Of a stretch of 64,000 bases of DNA, positions 38,101 through 48,715 are shown piece by piece. The stretch spans positions 21,142,001 to 21,206,000 of the forward strand of contig NC_135242.1 of NCBI RefSeq assembly GCF_947623445.1, given 5' to 3'. How positions within the stretch are numbered: the stretch's first letter is position 1; the number at the start of each line of letters is the position of its first letter. This DNA comes from Clavelina lepadiformis (taxonomy: Eukaryota; Chordata; Ascidiacea; Aplousobranchia; Clavelinidae). Made by a program: the position numbers and the translations under genes. The notes under the pieces are model-generated. The model made no database searches. It worked only from the letters and a program-made list of their open reading frames with translations, and was not told the DNA's origin.

Positions 38101-41100
38101 TTGTATTGACAAACAATACGCCTAGCACAAATGTTCTGCCAAGAAAACAAACCGCTGTTTACTTTGATTCAGTTGGTGGCTGGCTGGAGGCGCTGTTCCC
38201 GTAATTGTTCCGCCGTTTGGTAAATGGAGAGCCGTGGTGCTGGTTGTCTGGACTCCTGCAGAGCGTTGTAAAAATAATTTTGTAAATTTTGGTGTCATGT
38301 GCGCCTTGATATGTTCAATAAATGGTCAAAATTGACGATACGAGAGAAATAATATATTTCGTTAATTAAGTTAAAACAAAAAAAAACATTCTTACCATCA
38401 TTTTTATTTCCAAAAACAACTAAAAGAAATAAAAAAACTGCTGAAAGTAAGTTGTTAAAAGCATGCGTGTTCATGCAGAAAAAAATAAAAAATGATTATG
38501 AAATATGCAAATAACGACATGCAGTTTTGAAGTAAATTTACTGAGAAAATTCTGTTTGAAAATAGAAATCCCACGCTACATTCTTATATATCTCATGCCG
38601 TCTGTCTATGTGTAGCAATTAATCTCATTCTATAATCTATATATATAGCAACTTTTATGCCTTGTAGGCTACTCTTCTTAGTATTGTTGTGATGTAGCAT
38701 AGTAAGTTAATAATTCGAACTACATACAAATCCAGTTTTACACAAACCTGTTTTTCTACAAGTTCAATTATGGTGCATGATGGTTTGCAAACGCGCTTTT
38801 GAGCTGATTTAGCAACAACAACGTTATTGACAGATTTGATTATTACGAAGATAACAATTCAAAAATATTTTTTTCGCAAACAAGTGTTGGTTGTGAATAA
38901 AATTTACAATTAACACAGATTTGCAGTTTTTAACCGGCAAATATCTGGAACTTTGAAATGATTCGCTTATTTCGTCGCCTATTCAGCTGGGTGGTGTATG
39001 GTATTTTATTGTTGTGCATCAACGAAGTTTGTTTATAGAGTCGTAAATATTTTTGGATCCTTAATTTTTTGCATAAATTGCCTTGGGCTAAAGCAATATA
39101 CTGTGGCTTGCAGATGGTTGTCTCAGCCGACCAATTAGTGTAAGATGATTCCTAATATTCGCTGCTTGATATCAATGCACAATAAGGTAAAATTTGATTT
39201 TGAAATAAATCCTATTTTTTACAAACTTTTTTGTTAAAAAATTCATTTATATTTGACGAAAGCTCCATGAAATACTATCGATTCGTAGCGTCATATTGGT
39301 TATAAAGAACACGTACAGCATCTGCAAATTTAGTCCGAGCTCGAATATGAAAAACAGCATCGACATTGACTGAAAGGATAGATATACACGTGTAAGCTAT
39401 GATATCTATGATAGATTAGCACCAAAAAATATAGGTGAAGTCTTGAAAGCTTAAAATTAAGAATTGGAAAAACGGATTTTAAATAAAACCATTGTGATGA
39501 AAATTTCGCAGACGGCAAAGCTGTTAAGACTTTATATAATTATATACGATTGCGGGAACAGGTCTAAAATTAAATTCAGTTCTGTCAGCCGTCGGCGGCT
39601 GTACTCTTAAATTATAGCTATAAAGGAAACTATGTGGCATGTATGCTGATAGGATCCTGGCCGCTTGGTAATTATACGATGTGGAAAATTCAATCCTGTG
39701 CTCACTCAGGCTTCAATTTTCTACTTTTAACACTTTCTTCGACATCATTAATTGTTGCTTAAGTAGCAGTTTTTCTTGAAAGGTATGAATTAATTGCTAA
39801 AGGAGAATGTTGCAACCAACATCACGAAGTATAACCACCGGGCTATAAAGGCCCGGTCCGCATGAAGAGAAGGCGTAGGCGAGTGGGCGTATCTTCACTT
39901 GTTTATTATATCTACATTGCCTGCTTGCTTGCTGCAGATAAAATAAAGCGTTGCATTCACCAGTGCTCTCTCTCTGTAGCCCACCTGTAACGCCGTGTTA
40001 CGAGATTGGAAACTACTAAGATTTTACCACTTGGTAAACTTGGTAGACACTTTTCACTTGATAAACTTACACCGGTTAAGATGTAAAACTCAATTTGTTG
40101 ATATTAATGTCGCTCAAATGCAAAACTGCAATTCAGAGTTTTAAAGTATTTTCCACTTTTGCTGTAAATCTCTCTTAAATATTTTTACTTTCAACGCTAT
40201 TAAAATGAGGTCGACCACCGGGAAACTAAAATCGCAAAAATTCAACATAGCACAGAAGTAGTAGTATTTCAAATACGCCAGGAATAAGATGAAATTTGTA
40301 TGAATAACTCTAAAACCATTGATACCGTGTTTGGATCATAAGTAGATAAAAAATTGAATCTATTACAGCAGCTATACACACGCTTATGACTGTATGTTAC
40401 TGCGTTAGTCTGTTGCAGGATGGCGTGTGAGCAAAAGCAATGACGTACGTTGTTGCTGTAAAATCGTGCGAGAAAACAACGTTTTAGATTCATGAACTAC
40501 GCATTACGTTGAAGGAAATTCCCTTCCGCGCTTAAAAGTTTCGTATCATTATACTTAACCATATATTTTTTTCTTACCTGACCTTTGCACTTTTTGTATT
40601 GTATTGTTTATTTTTCGCCCATTAACTGTGCACATTTCCCAAGATTACACAAAATGAATTTCAAGTATTAGAGCGTTCTTACTCTTTTTCCTACACGCCC
40701 TACTCTTTTTAAAAAAACGGTTTTTTTCGGTCTACGACTGCACGTGCATTTATATATATATTGAATATTACATGGGATTCCATCAATAAACAATGGCTTT
40801 GTAAACATAACCAGATTCAGAAAGCAAACAGAGCAACTTACCGAAATAAACGAGAGACGTCAGCGTGGAGAGAGTTATAATCACGAGTATGATGACAAGC
40901 GCAACCAGGCCTTTGTTCACCATACAGCATGCAAGCAAATGCTTTTCCACTTCCTTATTTTCGGAAATCTGTGGATTGCTTTCAACGTTGTTTTCCGTCA
41001 TGTTTTCGTATAAGTGTCCTTCGCTTTCGCCATCAGCAGAAACGCTTGCTACTGTACCGTTGGGCTCTCTTCCTTGTTCAACGTCAGGGTCCGATTCGGT

Positions 41101-41874
41101 CGGCATGTTTTTTAGTCCGTTCATTCGTGCGGTTGTTGGTGTTATTTCTTTGTTATTGTTGGTGTTGTGATTGTTCCTGTTATGAGGTACTTCACGTTGT
41201 GGTGGTGACATGGCCGGCATCGAATAAGATTGCATTAACCAAGGCCGCCGCCCATTAATTGCGTTATCAATGTACGACCTATTGGTATATGACGGTAAGC
41301 TGTGAGCTGTTTCGAGACGGTGACTTCTATAAAATTCTTTCGTTCCGAGTTCGGTAGGACGATATTGGCAGTGGCACCTACAGCAACATCCTTGATTTTG
41401 TGAAGTTATCTCTGAAACCGAATTGACAGCAGAGGCATATAGAGGATAGGACGGCATTCTCCGGATTGGGTAATGACTTATTTCAACCGCCGATTGCATC
41501 GGTTCAACTGTCTTTAAATTATCAATTTCATCTAACGCGGTGACAGCCGGGGCTGTCGCATCTGTACCAGGTGTTGGCGTTTCACGCGAATTTTTCTTAT
41601 CGGCGGAGATAGCAACGGCGTGGTCTCTAAGTGCAGTTTGTTTTTGCTCCAGATTATTTAAAATGCTGTGAAGATTGGCCGGTGTAATTTCTTGATCCTG
41701 ATTAACGTGTTCTTCTTCCTCCGGGAGCCTTGTGAGCATTATGTCTTTATATTTTGTTTGCTCGCTCAGAAATGAATGTTGAAGAAGTGAGGTTTGTCTT
41801 ATCCCAAAGGCCTCCCCGTTTTCGCAGCAATGATCGTCAAAATACATCCTTTTAATTTCCGTGTCAAACCGCAC
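32155..41874 (-). CDS. Type II transmembrane serine protease (trypsin-like) with long cytoplasmic tail
   Basis: Eight coding exons (41874-40842, 38255-38163, 36423-36230, 33560-33457, 33295-33139, 32997-32877, 32690-32542, 32358-32155) join in phase to 684 residues. Residues 1-321 are cytoplasmic, with a Cys cluster at 163-169 (CCCRCHC) and an acidic, Asn-rich part. A membrane span covers 322-344. A Ser/Thr/Pro linker follows, with no LDLa, SRCR or CUB domain visible. The zymogen site is R425-VVGG. The catalytic triad is His471 (TAAHC), Asp522 (YDISLM) and Ser620 (GDSGGP). Asp614 at the base of the S1 pocket predicts cleavage after Lys or Arg. Cys379 and Cys541 could tie the pro-part to the protease after activation. 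Exons 1-3 are linked by phase and topology only; extra phase 1-1 exons in the large introns cannot be excluded. A donor-like GTAAGA at 32196-32201 allows a different C-terminus. Confidence 0.85.
38256..40841 (-). other. Large first intron of the protease gene
   Basis: This 2.6-kb intron has no other gene I can support. It contains the possible solo LTR at about 39808-40012. The other large intron, 33561-36229, likewise shows nothing recognisable except a short GC-rich patch at 35065-35165. Confidence 0.5.
39808..40012. mobile_element. Possible solo LTR (fossil)
   Basis: An LTR-like order of parts is visible: a TGTTG start, a TATAAA box in GGGCTATAAAGGCCC near 39840, a polyadenylation signal AATAAA near 39945, then a CT-rich run. 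No internal retroelement sequence is nearby. Target duplications could not be fixed, so both ends are approximate and family and age are unknown. It could instead be an unrelated promoter-like sequence. Confidence 0.3.
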
Positions 41875-43975
41875 AAAAAGTTTGATGGTTTTAGCCTAGG
41901 TTAGCATAACTCAGTTACATAAATCAACCTTTAATTGTCAACCGGCACAAAGTATCCTGCACAAGAAGCAAAGCACGTTATTCAAACGTGTTCGTGACTT
42001 CACGAAATGCAGTTTAACCAAGTCAGCACGCTGAAAGTTCTTCCCAGCTTCAGGCTCATTAATTACCCCAGGCGGTAGACATACGGCGGTGCTGGAGCGT
42101 ACACCACACAGTGTCGTTGCTGAAGTTAATCACTGCTTGAACCTCATTTGAAATATGTGGCTAAGCAATTCCATACAAAACAAGCCGACACATAGCCTAG
42201 GCTACAGTTGTTCATCGTGAACAAGCTTTACCAGGCGAAAGTACGTAGCTCGTTTTATGATTTTAGCTGAACTATTTCAGTACCTGCAATAAACGTCTTT
42301 TGTGTCGAAAAAATACCCTGTACACCCGGAAACTGTCGCAGCTGTCCTTGTTGTGCTATGTACTATGTACTCTATCAAAAAATGTGCGTTGATTTCTTTT
42401 CTCAAGCTGGTAATTTGACCGCCACCTTAAGCTATTTGGTTCAAACAAGTTCTTGGACTTTCAATCTATCCCGACCAGCTGTGCTTGATTAAATATGAAA
42501 CTAACTGCAAGCTTAAAAGTTACGACAGACCAACGCAATGCATCTTCAGCTGATTGCATGGTTTATACGTCATAAAGACGCGTTGATTTTTGCTTGGTCA
42601 TTGTCTAAAGCCTTGGCACATAAATTAAATGTCACACAACCACAGACCAAAATAACAACCATCAATCAACCTAAAAGTATTCAAACTATGAAACAGTAAA
42701 TTATTCACAGTAATACCTACTGTATTCTTTTAAACAACTTGTCAATATCTTCTGCTTCCTTTAATTGGGCGACCTCTCACATTTCTTAGGTTCTGATCGA
42801 CGTCATCGTTCCGGAAATGACGCACAATACAGCGCAAGTCAGGCTTTAAAAACCCTTCGTTCCTTCACAATAACGTGCTAAACGGGGCTTTACTTAAAGG
42901 TTGCTGTGCTTAAATTAACTTTTAATTGACACTCTCAGGCGTATTTTTACGTCTTCGTCTTACCAAACATAGCTAACTTCCATTTATCAGGATCTTCATC
43001 TTTCTTTAAATGGTGGGCTTTAAGGCATTTGAGCAGATATTCAGCTTCGGTATGATGAAATATAGGTTACTTGCCGATGTAAACGAAAATCGTATTGTTT
43101 CAGAATTTCGAGTTTCAGTCTTTAAAGTCACTGTTTTTCTAAAAAATTTTGCGTATTACAGTGTTGTCTCAAGAATTAATAAACCAACTTTTATACTGTA
43201 TAATTTATAATGCTGATGTTGAACTAGTACATCATAAACGCTTCATATGCGCAATTCTAGTGACTAATTATATTTATTTCCTGCTATGTAATGTGACGCA
43301 GTATTTAGCCCGGTCTAATTACCATTATTCACTTCCCCTCTTGACATCTGTATAGTTTACACATACACACGCGTTAAAGCTTAAATTTTATCTACGTTAT
43401 AGCACCTAGCTATACCTCAACAGCTTCCAATACGATTGCACAAACTTAGAGCCAAACGATTATAAATACCAGGTTGAAGATAACCTTTTCAGAAATTGAT
43501 TTAAGTGGATTTTCTCAGCTGTAAACGGAACGTACGCCTTGATTATTATCGCACATTTGCCCAACGGCACTTCTTTGCTTGTCTGAGCCCTGTAATTGGG
43601 ATATTTACGATTAAATTCATTCACTGCGCCTATGTTATTCGCTGAGTGATATGTGGCACCTGAGGATGGAAAATGTTGCAACAATCGTGAAACAATAGCG
43701 ACACTTAGTGTATATTAACGTTCCCTTGTTTTAAGTTTTACAGGTAATTTCTGCTCAGTGTGTGTTATGTCCATTGCCCAAAGTTGTAAGGTGTTTGATT
43801 TACTACTATTTCTGGTGTTTGTAGAAGATTATGCTGGGTATACCGAATAAATCGTATTTGTAGTTTTCACTGTAGAGTTTGGTTGCCTAACTAGAGTCAA
43901 CCCAGCAAAAAACTACAGAATACACAAAACAGACTATTGAATTCCTTCCACGGCAGGAATGTTGGTGACAGTTCT
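41875..43975. other. Upstream region of the protease gene, no other gene seen
   Basis: 5' region of the protease gene. A minus-strand frame at 43460-43684 (EFNRKYPNYRAQTSKEVPLG) reads like protein but lacks a start context and confirmed splice sites, so I do not call it a gene. Confidence 0.4.
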
Positions 43976-44098
43976 AGGACGATTCAACACAGGACGATTC
44001 AACACAGGACGATTCAACACCCGGACGGTTCAACCCGCGGATGGTTCAACCAGCGGAAGAATCAACCAGCGGACGATTCAACCCGCGGACGATTCAAT
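43976..44098. repeat. Minisatellite, about eight units of 15-16 bp
   Basis: The first three units are AGGACGATTCAACAC with almost no change. The later units drift to forms like CGCGGACGATTCAACC and AGCGGAAGAATCAACC. The gradient from identical to diverged units suggests recent growth at the left end. It lies just before the two clustered hAT elements. Confidence 0.9.
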
Positions 44099-44366
44099 TG
44101 AGCCCTAGACCCAAAATAATGAAGCCAGTATTCGATATCGAGTAATGTTCTACTGCTGTAATGCCTTTGTGCTCCAGTTCAGAAGACCTGGTGCACCATA
44201 GTGGGAAGTGTGGTACTTGCATGATGCACAAGATCTATCATTGTGCACTTTTAAATTTTTATGGTATCTGAACAAAATACGGTACGATTGCAATGGTACC
44301 ATAACCGTTGACCACGACGTACAGGCCTATTCAGGATGGCCTAACTCTAGAGTCTAGACTCTAGAC

Positions 44367-44603
44367 CAGGGATGTCCAACCTTTTATTATAGTGGGCCGC
44401 ATTGTCACTTGAAATAATTCATTGGGCCGCAGAACCTGTCCAATTTCAAGAAAAATGGTTACATAAAGAGCTGACTGGTAAATTTTAATTAGGCTAAGAT
44501 TCAAAGGTTAAAGTACTACTTGGAGTGAAAATGACTAGCGGGCCGCACAAAAATCTCAGGTGGGCCGCACTGTGGCCCGCGGGCCGCAGGTTGGACATCC
44601 CTG
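44367..44603. mobile_element. hAT-type MITE, family A, inserted at the edge of another hAT
   Basis: Perfect 15-bp terminal inverted repeats (CAGGGATGTCCAACC) with flanking CTCTAGAC at 44359-44366 and 44604-44611. It shares terminal and interior blocks with the copy at 16-191 but is longer (237 bp). Its right target duplication is also the left flank of the next element. Confidence 0.9.
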
Positions 44604-44611
44604 CTCTAGAC

Positions 44612-45551
44612 CAAGGCTACCCAACTGTTTTTGGCTACGGTCCAGTTACAAAAGTTTAAAGTTTGCTCAGGTCCGGTATAGCTCTCATGAAATAATTTAC
44701 AGTCCTACAAATGTATTAAAATACGGTATATAAAATAATATAATTCTCTGGATGGGTATTAATTTAATTTTAAAATCTCTGGATTTTAAAATATTAAATT
44801 CTCTGGATTTATTTAACACAACCCATGAAATACGGTATATAAAATATCCGGTAAAACGGTATTAGCAAAAGCAATTAGCGAAATTTATGTATTGTTCTGT
44901 TACTCACAGCTAGTGGGAGAATTGGTATTTCTTATTTTTTGCTAGTTCTTTAAATCTTGGTTCTGAAGTAGCGAGAACGAGTCGAAGGCAGTGGCGAAGG
45001 TTTTCATTGGTCATACAGATGTGAAATTCATGTTTGAAAACGCTGAGTTGCAGCTGTGCATTGTGACATCAACAAGGCTTGTTTCATCTGTTGTATGTTT
45101 TTCAAAATTGTGCTATTGTTTGCTTTTTATGTTTTTGTAAATCAACGATAATGGATTTGTTTTGCTAAAAAACTGGTGTCCTTTATGAAGTCACAAATAT
45201 CATTGTGACTTCATAAAGTTTCTTTGTGGCGTCCAATTAGCGCCTTGCTGATGATGGGCTTTACCCAGAACCAGCGCTGTCGAATGTTACATCTCCTTAG
45301 TGGTTTTGTATTAAACTTGTACAAACATTGTTTTGTCAACAAAAGATGGCGCAAAACGCCGGCAGCCCCGATTGACAAACGACCTATTAACAAAAACGGC
45401 TAGAAGACTAGTTTGAGCTACCACTTATACATTCGCTAATTAATTGAATAAGCAGGAATAACAAAACTAATGATGAACGATTTCATTGGCGTAAATACTG
45501 AGACAGATAAGGTCCGCATTCGGACCGCGGTTCGCCATTTCAGTAACCCTG
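44612..45551. mobile_element. hAT-like non-autonomous element, family E
   Basis: It begins CAAGGCTACCCAAC and ends TTTCAGTAACCCTG; the outer 9 bases are inverted repeats with two mismatches. The flanks are CTCTAGAC at 44604-44611 and GTCTAGAC at 45552-45559, an 8-bp duplication with one change. The interior has repeated TTCTCTGGAT and ATACGGTATATAAAAT motifs and GGTCC(A/G)-type end motifs (GGTCCAG, GGTCCGG, GGTCCGC) usual in these elements. No transposase is visible. The flank mismatch and eroded ends suggest it is older than its neighbour. Confidence 0.7.
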
Positions 45552-45945
45552 GTCTAGACTGTCCAATATTAAGCTTACAATTGGCTACAAAGTAACTTGG
45601 TGATAACCTAAGCCATAAGTACGTGAAAGGTCTGTGGGTTGAATCGTCTGATCACCGTTTGTGACATGTATGGCCAACGAACGAAACAAAATACACAGGC
45701 TGGATTTAAAGGCCACCACGACGGGGATGGTGGTTTTGTGACAACCGAACCATAACCACGTGACTCTGATACGTCATAAGCCTGCGTTTGAAAAACATCC
45801 GCGTTAGAAACAATCATGTGAAGATCTTGTTATCACAGTATCTATCTGTCTATCTATATTCTATATTGTCAAAAGGGCAAAACATACATACATACTTGAT
45901 GCAAACAATTTATATGGTTGAGCAATTAGTCAAAATTTACCTACA

Positions 45946-48715
45946 GGTGGTTTTAAATGGTTGGCAGAAAAAAAAATTCACGCATTGCGCCCTACGGGTA
46001 ATAAAATAGATTTAGCGAAATTAAACAGAAAAGGGTTAATATTAGATGTTGATTTAGAATATCCTGAGGAATTACATGAAGAACATAATGATTATTAATT
46101 ATTTATCAATTAGCTCTAGAAAAACAGGAAGTTGAAAACGATATGCCTTCAGATTATTGCAAAGAAATAAAATCAAGATTTGAACTGAAAGTTGGTAGAT
46201 TTAAAAAATTAGTACCTAACTTAAAACATGAGAAAAATTATTTTCTTCACTAGAAAAACTTGGAATTATACCTCTTATTAGGTATGAAAACTACAAAAAT
46301 ACATCGCGTATTAAAATTTACTCAATCACCATTGTTAAAGTAATATATTGATTTCAATATACAAAAGATAAAACATGCAAAATAAAATTTTGAGAGATAT
46401 TTCTTTTAACTTATGAATAAAGCAGTTTTTGGTAAAACAATGGAAAATCTTCGTAAAAGAGTTAATGTTAATTTAATCAGTGACCCAGAAAAATTATTAA
46501 AACATGTTTCAAAATCAACTTTTGTTAGCTGTAAAATATTTAACGATAACCTTGTCGCTGTTCATAAGTTGAAAGAAAAATTAATTCTCAATGGACCAGC
46601 TTATGTAGGAATAAGTATTCTACAACTTTCAAAATCGTTGATGTATAATTTTCATTAAAACTACATCAAAGAGAAATATGGTAACAAAACTCTTATTCAC
46701 AGACACAGATTCATTAACATATGATATTGAAACAGAAGATGTATACAAAGATTTCTGGGTTGACAAAGAAAAGTTTGATTTTATTAATTACAATTCAAAC
46801 TCAGAATTCTATGATTCCAAAAATAAGAAAGTAATTGGAAAACTGAAAGATGAAACTGGTTGTATTCCAATTGTAGAATTCGTAGGACTTAGGTAAAAAA
46901 TGTATAGCTATTTAACAAATAATGATAAAGGAGATAAAAAAGCAAAAAAAAAACAGTTTATGATCGAACTAAACATGTTAGAAAAAAACTGCTCTTTATA
47001 CTTACTCCAAATGAAATGGAAATATTTATTGAGGTTTGGAATCACGTTGAAGATTATTTACGGATGATAAAAACAAAAAGTAATACCAAAGGCGCTGTGC
47101 ATATACCGAAGGTGTTTAACGTAAAAGATTTCTTAAATTAAACTTTGTTTTTTAATAAAACATTAGATATTATTGGAATTGATAATCAAATTTCATATAA
47201 TATGAAGAGTAGTTTAAAAAATATTATGAATAATGTAATCCTGTTTGGGAAGAAATTAAACAAATACTTTTAAGTGGTTATTTGGGATGAAATTTCTTCA
47301 AATATTATTTCTTATAACAATCAGAAATTGATGGACAAACATCAGCAACTTAGTCATCAGCCATAACAAGTTCTTTTTCTAAAAAGCTATCAAACTCTCC
47401 ATATCTCAAAATGTAATGCAATTTATTTATTATTTTCTGATATAATTGAAAAATATGTCTACAAGCTTCAATTTTTTTAGTAAAATTTTTATAGTGGTTA
47501 TTATTTGTATAAAAACACCAACATCACTAATACTACGTAACATAATTATATTTAATGTTATGGAACTAACAATTATTCCAGTTGTAGTAAGCAAAAATAA
47601 TGCTGTTTTTAAAGATAATTCAATTTTTTTTTTTTTTAACATTTTCTTATGACACCAGAACTGTTTATGTTAAATTTTTTTAATACTTCTTTTTCAACAC
47701 CTTCTCTATGATTTCGAACAAATTTAACAGCCATTAAATTTGATGTTGTATTTTTAGCATAACCGCTAATGGGTAATCGTATTCTCTTATTACCACGACC
47801 TTGATTTATAATATCTGTAAATCTAATTGCATTATTCTCAATTGTACATATATCATTTTTACCACCTAGCAGTTCTAACCTTACAGCTCTTTCAAAAATA
47901 GAAAACAAAGTTCTGTAATAATCATGAGCTGGTTGTGTGTATATAGAATCAATGAATATTTTTGACACAGCATCATTATGTGCAATAGGATATCCTAATC
48001 CAGTAATTCGATTATCATTCATATACTTTAATCACTATTACCAATGACGCTTTGCATCTCAACGTATTGTTTATTTACAGCATCTCCATTATTTGTTGGA
48101 TTTGGTAAATTTATAATTTTATGAATTTCTTGTAAATCAATATTATCATTATTTGGTAATAAGTTGTTAGTTTTGTTGTCAACATATTGTTTATTAGCAG
48201 CATCTGAAAGTTTACTGGCTTTTAGGAACTTCTCTTAAAATTAATGAATCTCATAGTTCAATTGATGGACCATTGTCTTGGTTGGAATATATTCTAAAAG
48301 TTGTGTTTTATAGTAAACGAATGAGAGAACCTGTACCGTATATCGCATATCCTCTAACTTGAAAAGGAGTAGTTGATATGATTCGATTATTCTCATTATC
48401 AACACCTGTGATTGTTAAATTTTTATCCGTAGTGCCTTCGGTACTATCTTCAACGCGTATAACATTACTCATTGCATATTATCCAAAAATGCTTTGTACA
48501 TCATTAATTTGAGCCTCAGGGTTAGCTGAATTTTTAATACAATGACCATTCAAATCAAGGTTTCAGGTGACCATGCTAAAGATATTACAAGAAAAGAATT
48601 AGAATCAATTTATCACGAAGCAACTGAAAAACCATACGATTTTATGGTATTGGATAAAACAGCTAAGCATAAACCTCTTCGTTATAGAAAATGCTTTCAT
48701 CATTTTTATGCTTAA
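45946..48715. mobile_element. Polinton/Maverick-like (or adintovirus-like) fossil
   Basis: A broken virus-like element. On the plus strand, about 45946-47150, are remains of a protein-primed family B DNA polymerase, recognised by the motifs FGKTMENLRKRV and DTDSLTYD. On the minus strand, about 47636-48480, are frames that may be structural proteins (FERAVRLELLGG, IRLPISGYA); a further small plus-strand frame is near 48541-48715. Opposed transcription of polymerase and structural genes fits large Polinton-type elements. No terminal inverted repeats were found. The element is truncated and carries roughly half a dozen or more disruptions, so it is inactive, yet the surviving motifs are well kept, suggesting middle age rather than great age. 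It is more AT-rich than its surroundings. Confidence 0.7.

Noticed and set aside
37901-38128. Minus-strand frame in the protease gene as a possible extra stem exon
   Set aside because: No acceptor and donor fit phase 1-1, and no stem domain is recognisable.
40865-41258. Plus-strand frames of about 100 codons
   Set aside because: They are antisense shadows of the first coding exon of the protease gene.
45211-45393. 60-codon minus-strand frame
   Set aside because: It lies inside the non-autonomous hAT element 44612-45551 and resembles no transposase.
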